Below, in pieces: positions 1 to 7,467 of a stretch of 64,000 bases of DNA. Positions within the stretch are counted from its first letter, which is position 1. Every line of letters begins with the position of its first letter. The translations under genes and the position numbers were made by a program. This stretch comes from Streptomyces hoynatensis (GTDB lineage Bacteria > Actinomycetota > Actinomycetes > Streptomycetales > Streptomycetaceae). The notes below the pieces were generated by a model. That model was given only the letters and a program-made list of their open reading frames with translations. It searched no databases and was not told the DNA's origin. The stretch covers positions 1-64,000 of the forward strand of contig NZ_RBAL01000007.1 of assembly GCF_003626535.1 (NCBI RefSeq), given 5' to 3'.

Positions 1-168
1 CAACGCCACCAACTCCCCCTCAATCACCCAGACATCCCCTCCCCCACACAAACAGTGACCCTCACCACCACCGTAGCGCCCAGCCACGACACCCCGCAGC
101 ACCACCCGCCCACACCCGCATCCCACCACGCCCACGACCCGAGCCAATCAACACGCCACCCTTGCCGT

Positions 169-444
169 AAGGAGTTCAGCAAGGCCGCCACCGGCCACTT
201 CGGCTCCGGGTGGGCCTGGCTGGTCCTGAACCTGGAGACCCACGAGCCGGAAATCGTCACCACCCACGACGCCCAGACGCCGCTCGCCGCATCCACTGCG
301 GCCCCGCTCCCGGCGGTCGACGTGTGGGAGCACGCCCACTACATCGACTCCCGCAACGAGCGCGCCAGATGCCTCGACGCGATCCGGAACATCGTGAACT
401 GGAAGTTCGCCAACGAACACCTCGCCAAGCATCCCCCTGTCCCC
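169..444 (+). pseudogene. Superoxide dismutase (Fe/Mn) C-terminal fragment
   Basis: This reading frame matches the C-terminal half of the Fe/Mn superoxide dismutase family, which converts superoxide to peroxide and oxygen. The glycine/tryptophan signature GSGWAWLV is visible, as is the metal-binding motif DVWEHAHY (Asp and His ligands), followed by an INxxxNW-type helix. The N-terminal half, which supplies the other two histidine ligands, is absent: the codons before about 169 do not resemble the family. The frame then runs without a stop into an unrelated transposase tail at 445-655. It therefore cannot make a working enzyme and is best read as a truncated pseudogene left by a recombination event. 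Confidence 0.8.
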
Positions 445-655
445 GAGGACCAGGCCGCCCACCGCAGACGCAGAGGCAGCCGCGTCGGCCGGCCACCGGC
501 GTTCAACCGCCAGACCCACCGCGACCGCAACCGCGTCGAGCTGCATCAACCACTTGAAGCAATGGCGCGGCCTGGCCACGCGCACGGGCAAACTCTCCCT
601 CCCCTGCCTCGCCGGACTCCACCTCGCCAGCATCCTCATCCGGCCAAACACCTGA
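445..655 (+). pseudogene. IS5-family transposase C-terminal remnant, frameshifted
   Basis: The segment encodes the typical C-terminal end of IS5-like DDE transposases. The block GSRVGRPPAFNRQTHRDRN is in the same frame as the upstream SOD fragment. After GAG at 538-540 a single extra base shifts the frame, and the family tail continues as CINHLKQWRGLATR and LAGLHLASILIRPNT, ending in TGA at 653-655. The catalytic core and the left end of the element are missing, so it is inactive. Fusion to the SOD fragment suggests that IS-mediated deletion joined two unrelated ends. No terminal inverted repeat was found. Confidence 0.75.
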
Positions 656-791
656 TCCACCAGACACTCCCTGGGGCGGTGGGCTCGCCATGGCGCTTGC
701 CTTCGTGGCGACAGCCCGCGCAGTAACGGTGGCGATGCGAGTCTGCAGGGGCCTGGGCGCCCGAAGCCCGCGCCGATCCGATGTCGAGCGC

Positions 792-1355
792 TCAGCGCTT
801 GGTTTCGTACCTGGTCAGCACCACGCCATCGGGAAACGTCCGGGTCTCCACCAGGGTCAGGTGCACCCAGTTGTCCAGGGCTGTGAAGAAGGGCGTGCCG
901 CCGCCGACCAGGACCGGATGCGTGACGATCGCGTACTCGTCGATCAGCCCGGCCCGCATGGCCGCCGCGGCGAGTGTGGCACCGCCGATGTCCATGGGGC
1001 CGCCGTCGTCGGCCTTGAGCCTGGTGATCTCGGTGACCGCGTCGCCGGTGACCAGGCGGGTGTTCCAGTCGACCGTGCAAGTCGTAGAGGAGAACACCAC
1101 CTTCGGCATGTCCCGCCAGCGGTCGGCGTACTCGATCGTCGCCGGTGTGGCACCCGGCTGCTTGTCGGCGGTCGGCCAGTGGGAACTCATCGTCTCCCAC
1201 AGCTTGCGCCCGTACAGCGCCAGGCCCGTCGCGTCCACCCGGTCGGACCACCACTGGAACAGCTCGTCGCTCGGCTCGCTCCAGCCGAGATCGTCGCCGG
1301 GCGCGGCGATGTAGCCGTCCAGGCTCATGTTCATGGCAAAGGTCAGGTTCCGCAT
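792..1355 (-). CDS. Dihydrofolate reductase family protein (RibD C-terminal-like)
   Basis: A 187-residue protein of the RibD_C/DHFR-like superfamily, NADPH-dependent reductases of uncertain substrate often annotated as YyaP/YwjB type. The N-terminus MRNLTFAMNMSLDGYIA is the family signature, and further on the conserved IGGATLA and LVGGGTPFF segments form the nucleotide-binding core. The ATG at 1355 is chosen because GGGAGG lies at normal spacing upstream. An in-frame start 45 bases further up has no better ribosome site. It is a monocistronic gene among decayed mobile DNA. It is not the essential folate-pathway DHFR, and the actual substrate cannot be told from sequence. Confidence 0.85.
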   Translation of the reverse strand: MRNLTFAMNMSLDGYIAAPGDDLGWSEPSDELFQWWSDRVDATGLALYGRKLWETMSSHWPTADKQPGATPATIEYADRWRDMPKVVFSSTTCTVDWNTRLVTGDAVTEITRLKADDGGPMDIGGATLAAAAMRAGLIDEYAIVTHPVLVGGGTPFFTALDNWVHLTLVETRTFPDGVVLTRYETKR

Positions 1356-1501
1356 GGCGTGAGCCTCCCGTGAGTCGGTATTCGGCGTACAGACCAGCAC
1401 GGCGCGGAAAGATCATCGGTCCCGCCGCACTGCCGGCAGTGAATGCCGGCCTTATTGGGGCAGAGCCACAGTCGTGATCATCGCGACCTGCGACGGGCCA
1501 C

Positions 1502-1747
1502 AGCGACATCGTCTTCCGCCTGCTCACCCTCGCGGGCTTCTCCTACGCCCCCCAACTCGCCGACCTCCCCGACCAGAAGATGTGGCGCATCGACCGCACC
1601 GCCGACGAACTCGTGCTGTTCAACGCCCGCTACATCGACGCCGCGTCACCCAGCTGCGCACCGACGGCGTCGATGTCCGAGGCGAGGACGTCGCCCGGCT
1701 CTCGCCGTTCGTGCGCCACCACATCAACGTGTGTGGCAGGGGGCGCC
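1502..1747 (+). pseudogene. Tn3-family transposase remnant with internal deletion and frameshift
   Basis: The frame from 1502 reads SDIVFRLLTLAGFSYAPQLADL, which matches the C-terminal third of Tn3-family transposases. It then jumps directly to the extreme C-terminal motif ELVLFNARYIDAA, so roughly 150 codons seem to be missing. After about 1648 the match continues in the next frame (TQLRTDGVDVRGEDVARLSP, then HHINV), consistent with loss of one base. No start, no catalytic N-terminal part and no 38-bp terminal repeats were seen. It is a dead transposon relic. Confidence 0.75.
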
Positions 1748-1760
1748 ACCTTTCCCCCAG

Positions 1761-2454
1761 CGTTTCCGCGGGTCAGCGGGTACGACACGGGGGGTTCACG
1801 GCGACGCGGCACGCTCCCCTCGGCCATCCGGCGCATGGCCTGCGGTTTCCCGGCCCGCCATCCGCCGCCGCATGTTCGAGGCGCACCGGCTCACGGCCCA
1901 CTACGACAAGCGCACCCACAGCGTTCGCCGCCGAGTGGTGCTGAGCTCGGACACGAGCGATGCCACGGCCCGCACCGCCGATGAGGCGATGCGGCCCCAA
2001 CTGCCCCTCACCGCACCCGAGGTCCACGAACGGACGGGCAATGCCCAGGCCGGCCGCCCGGCAGCGTCCCGGACGCCGGCATCCTTGCCCATGGTCCGAA
2101 CTCCACATCGGCCCCGAGCGTGCCCGCCCGCCGCATCCACCACGGGCTCCAAGCACGCCACCCCGCCACGGCCCCGGCGAAAGAGCTCTGACCTCGGCAC
2201 ATGCCCCGCCACCCGCTCGTGGGCATCCGCTTGACTTCATCCCGGGTCCCGAGCGTCCATGGTCGTGACGCCCAGCGGGCACCCTTCGCGATGCGCACGC
2301 GGCCCGCCCGGGCAACCCCGGCAGGGGACTGTCAACGTCCAGCACAGGAACGGTGAGGTCCCCCATGTCCCGCAACCACGGCAAGCGCCTGCCCCACCCG
2401 TCCACCACCGACGACAAGAAGCCCCACGCCCTGCGCGCCGTGTGGAACGCGCGA
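1761..2454. other. Degenerate region without a recognisable gene
   Basis: About 700 bases following the Tn3 remnant. Several open frames exist on both strands because of the high GC content, but none has recognisable family motifs, a convincing ribosome site or consistent third-position GC bias. The stretch is probably scrambled transposon-associated DNA. A short plus-strand frame near 2364 (starting MSRNHGKRLPHPS) precedes the convergent SUKH gene but cannot be assigned. Confidence 0.4.
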
Positions 2455-2973
2455 CTACTCGTCCTCATCGGCTGAAGTCCACACCGGTCGATCAGTGGGC
2501 CACCCGCGCGGCCATCTGCCATCAACAAGCATGGTCGCGAGAAAATCGCTCACACCCCCCTCGAAAACGACCACTTGGGGACACTGCCAGAAGGCAATCG
2601 CCACACGCCAACCGCTATCCGCTTCGTCCGCATCCGGCGGAAGAAGCAGACATATGTCACCGTCCCAATCATGGTATGCCCACGGCACGACGCGGTCCCG
2701 CACCGCAGCGACGCGCGACGGAATCTCATCAAGCCCCTCACAGAGGACATGAAAACCTTCCCGCAATTCCTTCATAAACTCCAAAATAGGGCGAGAACCA
2801 TGCGGATGCGGAATATAGAGATGCCCCGCGATGACGCCTTCGCCATATTTCTCAGCAAGCTCCTTGTAGTCTGCGGGAAGAGGATCACCCACCCACTCTT
2901 CAACATCACCCCACTCCGCCGACGCACCCGAGGAAGAGGACCGACCTGCACCCAATACCTGAGAGATATCCAC
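2455..2973 (-). CDS. SMI1/KNR4 (SUKH) family protein, orphan immunity-type
   Basis: A 172-residue protein of the SMI1/KNR4 (SUKH) superfamily. In bacteria these commonly act as cytoplasmic immunity proteins that bind and neutralise nuclease or other polymorphic toxins. The family core is visible in WVGDPLPADYKELAEKYGEG, then IPHPHGSRP, the central tryptophan-rich WAYHDWDGDICLLLP and the FWQCP segment. The GTG at 2973 is chosen because GGAGG sits eight bases upstream. No toxin gene lies next to it: the neighbouring upstream sequence is an opposite-strand zinc-ribbon fragment. It looks like an orphan left after loss of the toxin partner. The family assignment is firm; the immunity role is inferred. 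Confidence 0.82.
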   Translation of the reverse strand: MDISQVLGAGRSSSSGASAEWGDVEEWVGDPLPADYKELAEKYGEGVIAGHLYIPHPHGSRPILEFMKELREGFHVLCEGLDEIPSRVAAVRDRVVPWAYHDWDGDICLLLPPDADEADSGWRVAIAFWQCPQVVVFEGGVSDFLATMLVDGRWPRGWPTDRPVWTSADEDE

Positions 2974-2984
2974 CGATCAACCTC

Positions 2985-3201
2985 CGGAAAAAGTTCGCTT
3001 TTCATCGGCAAGCTCCGGCGCCTCACCGGCCTGGCCGTTGAGCGGCGCCCGGCCAACCGGCCATGCCCCCAGTGCGACACCCTGACGCTCGTCACCGCAC
3101 TGCCCGGCGGCTACGAATGCACCCTCTGCGGCGACGAGTTCAGCGCGGCCGAGCTGGCTCGCGCGACCACGGGGCAGTTTGACCATAGCGCCGCGGCTTG
3201 A
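2985..3201 (+). pseudogene. Zinc-ribbon protein, C-terminal fragment
   Basis: The plus-strand frame ending at 3201 carries a well-formed zinc ribbon: CPQC, fifteen residues or so, then CTLC, preceded by LRRLTGLAVERRPANR. Similar C-terminal ribbons occur in short hypothetical proteins of Streptomyces plasmids and integrated elements. Upstream of about 2985 the same frame runs antisense through the SUKH gene and shows no family resemblance, and no start with a ribosome site is evident. It is therefore more likely the tail of a truncated gene than a full protein. Function unknown. Confidence 0.5.
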
Positions 3202-3279
3202 ATCGACTTGTCAGTGCGCGGGCATGGGAACAGCCACGGGCCGGGGCCCCACCGCGGAGGATCACGGCGGGGCGCAGGT

Positions 3280-3480
3280 TCAGCGCAGCCAGGTCCGTAG
3301 CCTGCGGGCCACAAGCGCCGCCGCCACCACCAGGTGCTGGAGCGCCGCGCCCATGTCCGCCAGCACGGGCCCATCCGCCGGCCAGGCCGGATCGGGCGAT
3401 CCGCTGCTCATGCAGGTGTCTGTGGTGTCGGCCACCATGGCAGCCAGCAGCACCACTCCAAAAATTTCGATCATCGTCAC
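3280..3480 (-). CDS. Small hypothetical membrane protein
   Basis: A 66-residue product starting at a GTG (3480) preceded by GGAGG with an eight-base spacer, which is better than the downstream ATG at 3474. It has one hydrophobic N-terminal helix (IEIFGVVLLAAMVA) and a second hydrophobic stretch near the C-terminus (LVVAAALVARR), so it is probably a small two-pass membrane protein. No family was recognised. It lies in accessory DNA with no obvious operon partner. Confidence 0.45.
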   Translation of the reverse strand: MTMIEIFGVVLLAAMVADTTDTCMSSGSPDPAWPADGPVLADMGAALQHLVVAAALVARRLRTWLR

Positions 3481-4176
3481 GACGACCGCCTCCCAAAAAA
3501 ATCGACTGCCTGAGTGCTGCGCCGGCCGGCACACAGACACCGTGACACACGCCCGCGTCCCGTGGCGAGCGGCATCTCCGCAGGTCAGAGAGCAAAAAAA
3601 TCCGATAGCTCGGCCTTCTGAAACCGACCGGTAGAGACGACTAGAAACTCACCGAAGTTGCCGAGCAAAACCGGGTAAGGATTGAAGCGTTTTGGATAGA
3701 AAAACGGGTTCGCCGAGCGTCCCTGCGCGGTCGAAATGGCAGTGACCTGCGCGATCGCCATGCCTCAACCGGGGTCCGCGGCGTGTCGCCCTGTTCAAAA
3801 CGTCTATAGACAATCGGGCGGGTGGGCCAGGAAGAAGCTCTATACGCTTCACTGCGGCGCTATCAACACATATGTCCAGATTTCAATCGTCGATGTGCTG
3901 TCAGTCACATCTTGGTGCCCTCGGTCGCCCTCCGCTCGCGGGCCGCAACCCTACGAAGACTCGTAGAGCGCGAGCCCACACAGACCCGCGGTAACCGGCA
4001 TGGCACAGACGGCCGTCGCGCGTCTTCTCGGTTCACCCGATCGGCGGCGCCTTAGGTGAATCAAGGCGGCCCCGCGCTTGGGAAGGGCCCGAGCCCTAGT
4101 AAGTAAGAGCCGCCGCGCATCGAGGCGGCTGCCGCATGCCGCGGGGGAATTGTCCCCGCCGGGGAGGGAACTCAAC
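3481..4176. other. Gene-poor spacer of lower GC content
   Basis: This spacer of about 700 bases is visibly less GC-rich than the rest of the window, especially at 3590-3960. No frame shows codon bias or a family match. Near its right end there are short inverted repeats (for example GGGG-aattgt-CCCC around 4144), just before the ribosome site of the next small gene. The composition suggests acquired DNA or a long regulatory leader. Nothing more specific could be identified. Confidence 0.4.
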
Positions 4177-4347
4177 ATGAGCAAACCGCGTTGGCCGCAC
4201 GCCCGCTTCGAATTCGCCCGGCCGTCTCTCAGGCGGCTCGTCGCCGCCGCCGAACTCGGCACGTTCGCCGCATTCCTCGGCTTCCCGCTCCTGAGCGCCC
4301 TTGTCGCCCTGCCGGCCGTCCTGCCGGTCCGGCGGCGCCGCGGCTGA
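4177..4347 (+). CDS. Small hypothetical protein (56 aa)
   Basis: A 56-residue frame starting ATG at 4177, with GGGAGGG about nine bases upstream. The product has a basic N-terminus, one hydrophobic helix (LGTFAAFLGFPLLSALVALPAVL) and ends in VRRRRG, so it may be a single-pass membrane peptide. A strong hairpin follows 23 bases after the stop, which supports it being a transcribed unit. No family was recognised. Confidence 0.5.
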   Translation: MSKPRWPHARFEFARPSLRRLVAAAELGTFAAFLGFPLLSALVALPAVLPVRRRRG

Positions 4348-4370
4348 CCGCAGCGCGCCTCGGACACGCG

Positions 4371-4399
4371 AACGCCCCGCCGGTCATGGCGGGGCGTTT
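4371..4399 (+). terminator. Hairpin terminator after the 56-aa gene
   Basis: Perfect 11-bp inverted repeat (AACGCCCCGCC with its complement, 6-base loop) followed by TTTC. It is located directly downstream of the small gene ending at 4347 and is the right shape for an intrinsic terminator in a high-GC genome. Confidence 0.65.
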
Positions 4400-4567
4400 C
4401 TTCCGCTTCACCGCGGCTGGGTCTGCATCGTGAAAGACCACCGACCAGACCGGTCACAACCTGATCACGCTATGCACAACTGCCGTACACGAACCCGCGA
4501 TTACCGCCACCATCGCACCACCCCCCACACACCCATACCCGCACGCATAAACCCACAGGGGGCACCC

Positions 4568-5185
4568 ATGACCACGCCGCCCGACGACCGCTCCGGCTGG
4601 CCCACCTTGCAGCGCCCAGCCGACATGCCGCCCACCTACCCGGCCCCGGCCACCCTGCCCGCCGCGCCTACCCCGCCCTCCAAGCCGAAGCGCGGCCGCC
4701 ACATCGTCACCCACGTGGTGACCGGCGCCGTCTGCCTGTTCCTCGGCGTCGGCATTGGCGCCAGCGGCAGCGGCAGCGGCAGCGGCGACGACACCTCCGC
4801 CAACTCCTCCCCGTCAGCCAGCGCGCCCGCCGAGGAGACCCCGGACGAGGAGGAGCAACCCGCAGCCGAGCCGGCCGACGACGAAGCGCCCCCGGCCGAC
4901 GAGGAAGACGCGACCACCGAGGAAGAGCCCGAGGAACCGGCCGGTCCCGCTACCTCGTTCAGCGACGGCACCTACCTCGTCGGCGAGGACATCCAGGCCG
5001 GCGAGTACGTGACCGATGGGCCCGGCGACGGCGACTTCGACATCTGCTACTGGTCCCGCAACTCCGACAGCAGCGGCGAGTTCGAGTCGATCATCGCCAA
5101 CGGCACCCCGACCGGGCCGTCGAGGGTGACCGTCAACGAGGGCGAGTACTTCGAAACCACAGGCTGCTCCTGGGAACTGTCGTAA
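4568..5185 (+). CDS. Membrane-anchored hypothetical protein with acidic linker
   Basis: A 205-residue protein. After a proline-rich cytoplasmic N-terminus there is one membrane helix (about residues 47-64, VTGAVCLFLGVGIGAS), then a Gly/Ser stretch and a long Glu/Asp/Pro-rich linker. The C-terminal domain begins FSDGTYLVGEDIQAGEYVT and contains CYW and CSW cysteines that could form a disulfide outside the cell. Domains of this GTYxVGxDIxxGxY type recur in Streptomyces lipoproteins and mobile-element genes, function unknown. The ATG at 4568 follows a GGGGG ribosome site. The gene is followed 31 bases later by another membrane protein gene, so the two are likely co-transcribed. Confidence 0.72.
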   Translation: MTTPPDDRSGWPTLQRPADMPPTYPAPATLPAAPTPPSKPKRGRHIVTHVVTGAVCLFLGVGIGASGSGSGSGDDTSANSSPSASAPAEETPDEEEQPAAEPADDEAPPADEEDATTEEEPEEPAGPATSFSDGTYLVGEDIQAGEYVTDGPGDGDFDICYWSRNSDSSGEFESIIANGTPTGPSRVTVNEGEYFETTGCSWELS

Positions 5186-5216
5186 TAACGGTCCGGCCCA
5201 ATCACAGGAAGAAGCC

Positions 5217-5689
5217 ATGACCGACGACAGCTCGCAGCCCGAACCGGAACCGGCTCCCCAGCCAGCCACCGCGACGGCACGGCCACGCAAGACGCTCACC
5301 CGCTCCGTCATCGCGACGGCTGTCGTGGCCATCGCCGCCGCAGCGTTCACCGTCGGACGCGCGACCGCACCGGACCAGTCGGGCGGACCCGCGAGCGCCG
5401 ACTGCAGCGACGCCCAAGCCTCTTTCAACGACTACATGGACGAAGCCAACCAGCACATGACCGCTGCTGCACGCGGCGGCCCCTACGCAGCCGAGAGCCG
5501 CGAGCGAGGGCTAACCAGCGTCAGCATCGCCTCCAACATCGTTCAGCAGAACCAGGCTGCTTCTCTGCCGCCGAGCGCGCGCAGGCCCAAACGATCCTCG
5601 ACCAGGTCAACCGCTGCCGCGGGTTGACCTACTGGCCGCCGGACGGCCTGCCAACACTGACCATCGCGGCAGGTGGATGCGATGGGTGA
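5217..5689 (+). pseudogene. Membrane-anchored hypothetical protein, broken by a one-base frameshift
   Basis: From ATG 5217 the frame encodes a Pro/Glu-rich start, a membrane helix (SVIATAVVAIAAAAFTVG) and an extracytoplasmic helical domain (CSDAQASFNDYMDEANQH). Near 5556 the sequence after NIVQQNQ leaves the expected family pattern and reaches a stop at 5627. Skipping one position (codon TGC at 5558) restores a convincing end, CFSAAERAQAQTILDQVNRC, stopping at 5689, with a pair of cysteines typical of this family. A missing base inside GCC is the simplest explanation. It is either a real pseudogene or an assembly error. The gene follows the related membrane protein at 4568-5185 and probably shared its transcript. 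Confidence 0.65.
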
Positions 5690-5726
5690 GGAGCCGCCCC
5701 GGGTGAGGGCCCCGGGCGGCACACCC

Positions 5727-5960
5727 TCACCGCCGCCTACGCCACGGCCGCTGACTCCGGTCCGGACCCGACGGCCCCAACACCACATCCGGGTCCGGCC
5801 CCGTCCGCCGACGCCGCGCCGTCGCCACCAGACTGCCCAGCATCAACGGGCCGCCGATCCACAGCGGCCACCACCGGCCGGAGAGCACCGCGAAGAACAG
5901 CCCAGCAAACCCCACGGCGAACACCCCGGCGGCGGCGTCCGATCCACGATCCCTCACCAT
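5727..5960 (-). CDS. Small two-pass membrane protein, hypothetical
   Basis: A 77-residue minus-strand frame with two hydrophobic helices (GVFAVGFAGLFFAVLSG and WIGGPLMLGSLVATA) separated by a short loop and followed by a basic, polar tail. This resembles short Streptomyces membrane proteins of unknown role. The ATG at 5960 has only a weak G-rich ribosome site, and a GTG a few codons upstream is also possible. Confidence in expression is modest. Confidence 0.45.
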   Translation of the reverse strand: MVRDRGSDAAAGVFAVGFAGLFFAVLSGRWWPLWIGGPLMLGSLVATARRRRTGPDPDVVLGPSGPDRSQRPWRRRR

Positions 5961-6140
5961 CACAACCCCCACACATCGGTGCCCACACCGTAGAGGCAAG
6001 CCCGTCCGCACGGGAGGTAGTTAGGCACAAAGAAGCAGCTGGCCGCGTACTCCGCCGACGGGGCAGACACCCCCGCTTGACCTGCTGATCTTCAAAGCGC
6101 ACAATCCCGAACAGCGCCACACGTGTGCCCACAATCACCC

Positions 6141-6164
6141 AAGCCCCCGCCGCCGCGGGGGCTT
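6141..6164 (+). terminator. Strong hairpin directly upstream of the MerR-like gene
   Basis: Perfect 10-bp inverted repeat (AAGCCCCCGC / GCGGGGGCTT, 4-base loop) ending 24 bases before the ATG of the next gene and adjoining its ribosome site. It could terminate upstream transcripts or act as an attenuator for the downstream regulator. Confidence 0.55.
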
Positions 6165-6188
6165 CGGCATTCCCGGGAGGTGGCAGCC

Positions 6189-6716
6189 ATGCACGAAGTC
6201 GCGTACCGCAACGACGCCCAGGGCCGCGTGTGGTTCACCATCGCCCAGGCCGCAGCCTTCACCGGGCGCGCCGTACAGACGATCTACAGCTGGGAACGCC
6301 GCCACATCCTGACCAACCCCAGGCACGACGAACACGGCCGTCGGATCTACTCCCAGCAGCAGATCGCCGCCGCAGAGCGCACCGTTCGCGCGCGCCACGC
6401 CGCAGCTCGCCAGCCGCGGCGCCTGAGACCGGGCCGCTCCGCCACCTCACGTGAGGTTCGGCGCGACTGGCGTAGTGGATCAGCTCAGATCGCGCCGTTC
6501 GGCGCCAAGACTCGGTCAAGGCGCCTCCTCCCCGCCCCTTCCGGGGGCGGGGAGTTCTACGTTTCATGCAGATGCCCCCCGCCGACTGACGCGGCAGGGG
6601 GCATCCCCGCGGCGGCCGGTCTCCCCACCGGCTCACGCGCGGGCGTGCTGGGCGTGGATCAGGGATGTCGCGTGGGGAGTCGGCATCCGCCCAGGCAGCA
6701 CTGTAGGCGTGTATAG
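6189..6716 (+). CDS. MerR-like helix-turn-helix DNA-binding protein
   Basis: The ATG at 6189 is preceded by GGGAGG. The first 75 or so residues form a MerR/excisionase-type winged helix: FTIAQAAAFTGRAVQTIYSW is the helix-turn-helix and RRIYSQQQIAAAE the wing and following helix. The frame stays open to 6716, but the remaining 80 or so residues (from about RSATS) are low complexity and probably do not belong to the original gene. Such proteins serve as excisionases or regulators in actinobacterial integrative elements. Its position close to a tRNA 3' end fits this, though no integrase gene is visible. Confidence 0.6.
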   Translation: MHEVAYRNDAQGRVWFTIAQAAAFTGRAVQTIYSWERRHILTNPRHDEHGRRIYSQQQIAAAERTVRARHAAARQPRRLRPGRSATSREVRRDWRSGSAQIAPFGAKTRSRRLLPAPSGGGEFYVSCRCPPPTDAAGGIPAAAGLPTGSRAGVLGVDQGCRVGSRHPPRQHCRRV

Positions 6717-6796
6717 GCCACGAGTTCACGCGATTCGCAACCGCGCCCCTGCGACCTCGTGGGGATGTGGACTCTATGTGGACTCCGGACCCGAAA

Positions 6797-6828
6797 GAGC
6801 CCCCCTGTTCGAATTAACAAGGGGGCTC
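6797..6828 (-). terminator. Terminator downstream of tRNA-Arg
   Basis: Inverted repeat GAGCCCCC...GGGGGCTC with extra TGTT/AACA pairing, located 30 bases beyond the 3' end of the minus-strand tRNA-Arg gene. Suitable as its terminator. Confidence 0.6.
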
Positions 6829-6857
6829 TCCAGCGTTCTGACCAGCTATCTATCCGG

Positions 6858-6930
6858 TGCCCCCGGCAGGATTCGAACCTGCGACACCCGCTTTAGGAGA
6901 GCGGTGCTCTATCCCCTGAGCTACGAAGGC
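6858..6930 (-). tRNA. tRNA-Arg (anticodon CCU)
   Basis: Read on the minus strand, the 73 bases fold as a complete cloverleaf. The acceptor stem is GCCTTCG/CGGGGGC with two G-T pairs; the D arm is followed by an anticodon stem CCGCT/AGCGG around loop CTCCTAA (anticodon CCT), and the T arm is GCAGG-TTCGAAT-CCTGC. It decodes AGG. The terminal CCA is not encoded. Its 3' end faces the decayed accessory DNA at 1-6850, the usual orientation for an integration site. Confidence 0.93.
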
Positions 6931-7123
6931 GGGATATGCGACGACCGGGCCGGGTGGCCCTGCCGCCCCGGACAGTGTAGCGGGTGGGAGCCCGGGGTCG
7001 CCTGGCGGAAGCGGGCAGGCCGGCGGGCGGGAGGGGCGAGCGGGCGGAAGGCAAGTCGGGCGGGTGGCAAGTCGGGGCGCGGGGCGCGGAGGCGGGGACG
7101 GGCTGGGTGGGGCCGGGGCAACG

Positions 7124-7210
7124 GGGCGGTGGGAGTGGGGAGCGGGGCGGTGGGAGTGGGGAAACGGGAGCGGTGGGGGTGGGAAACGGGGAGCGGTGGG
7201 GGTGGGGTCC
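7124..7210. repeat. G-rich degenerate tandem repeat
   Basis: Several imperfect copies of a unit of about 20 bases built from GGGCGGTGGGAGTGGGGA and GAAACGGGAGCGGTGGGGGT. The plus strand is almost free of C. It lies between the tRNA-Arg gene and the amylase promoter. Such runs could form G-quadruplexes. No coding potential was seen across the flanking 6940-7260 interval. Confidence 0.6.
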
Positions 7211-7275
7211 CGGTCGGCCGGGCGCGTGGGGCGTTGCGGCCCTCCGGTCGACCGGGGTACGGGCAAGCTAGCACT

Positions 7276-7390
7276 CTGCAAGAGATTGCGTAACGGGTTG
7301 CGGGCCCGCTACGCCAATGCTTTCGGGCCTTGCGCGAGTCCTTGACCGGTCGGCGAGGCGGTTCTACGGTCTCGGACTGCAAGAGATTGC
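7276..7390 (+). promoter_or_regulatory. Two identical operator-like repeats flanking the amylase promoter
   Basis: The 14-base sequence CTGCAAGAGATTGC occurs exactly at 7276-7289 and again at 7377-7390. The second copy starts seven bases after the -10 box, that is at or just past the predicted transcription start, and continues into TTGCAGCAAG. The first lies about 50 bases upstream of the -35 box. TTGCA/TGCAA direct and inverted repeats of this kind are known around Streptomyces amylase and maltose genes, where a LacI-family regulator (Reg1/MalR) binds. That this regulator acts here is inferred. Confidence 0.65.
7342..7370 (+). promoter_or_regulatory. Predicted sigma-70-type promoter of the alpha-amylase gene
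   Basis: -35 TTGACC at 7342-7347, a 17-base spacer, and -10 TACGGT at 7365-7370. This is close to the HrdB consensus of Streptomyces and is correctly placed about 100 bases upstream of the amylase start codon, between the two operator-like repeats. Confidence 0.65.
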
Positions 7391-7467
7391 AGCAAGAGGC
7401 ACGGCGCGTTGCCTCTCTGTGGCTGTTCCCCCTGTGCAACCCCCCACCTTCCGTAGCAGGAGGCGTC

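Noticed and set aside
148..1527. Long minus-strand open frame (459 codons) across the left accessory region
   Set aside because: It runs antisense to the SOD/IS relics and in a different frame from the DHFR-like gene; composition is Arg/Gly-rich with no family motif. Typical shadow frame of high-GC DNA.
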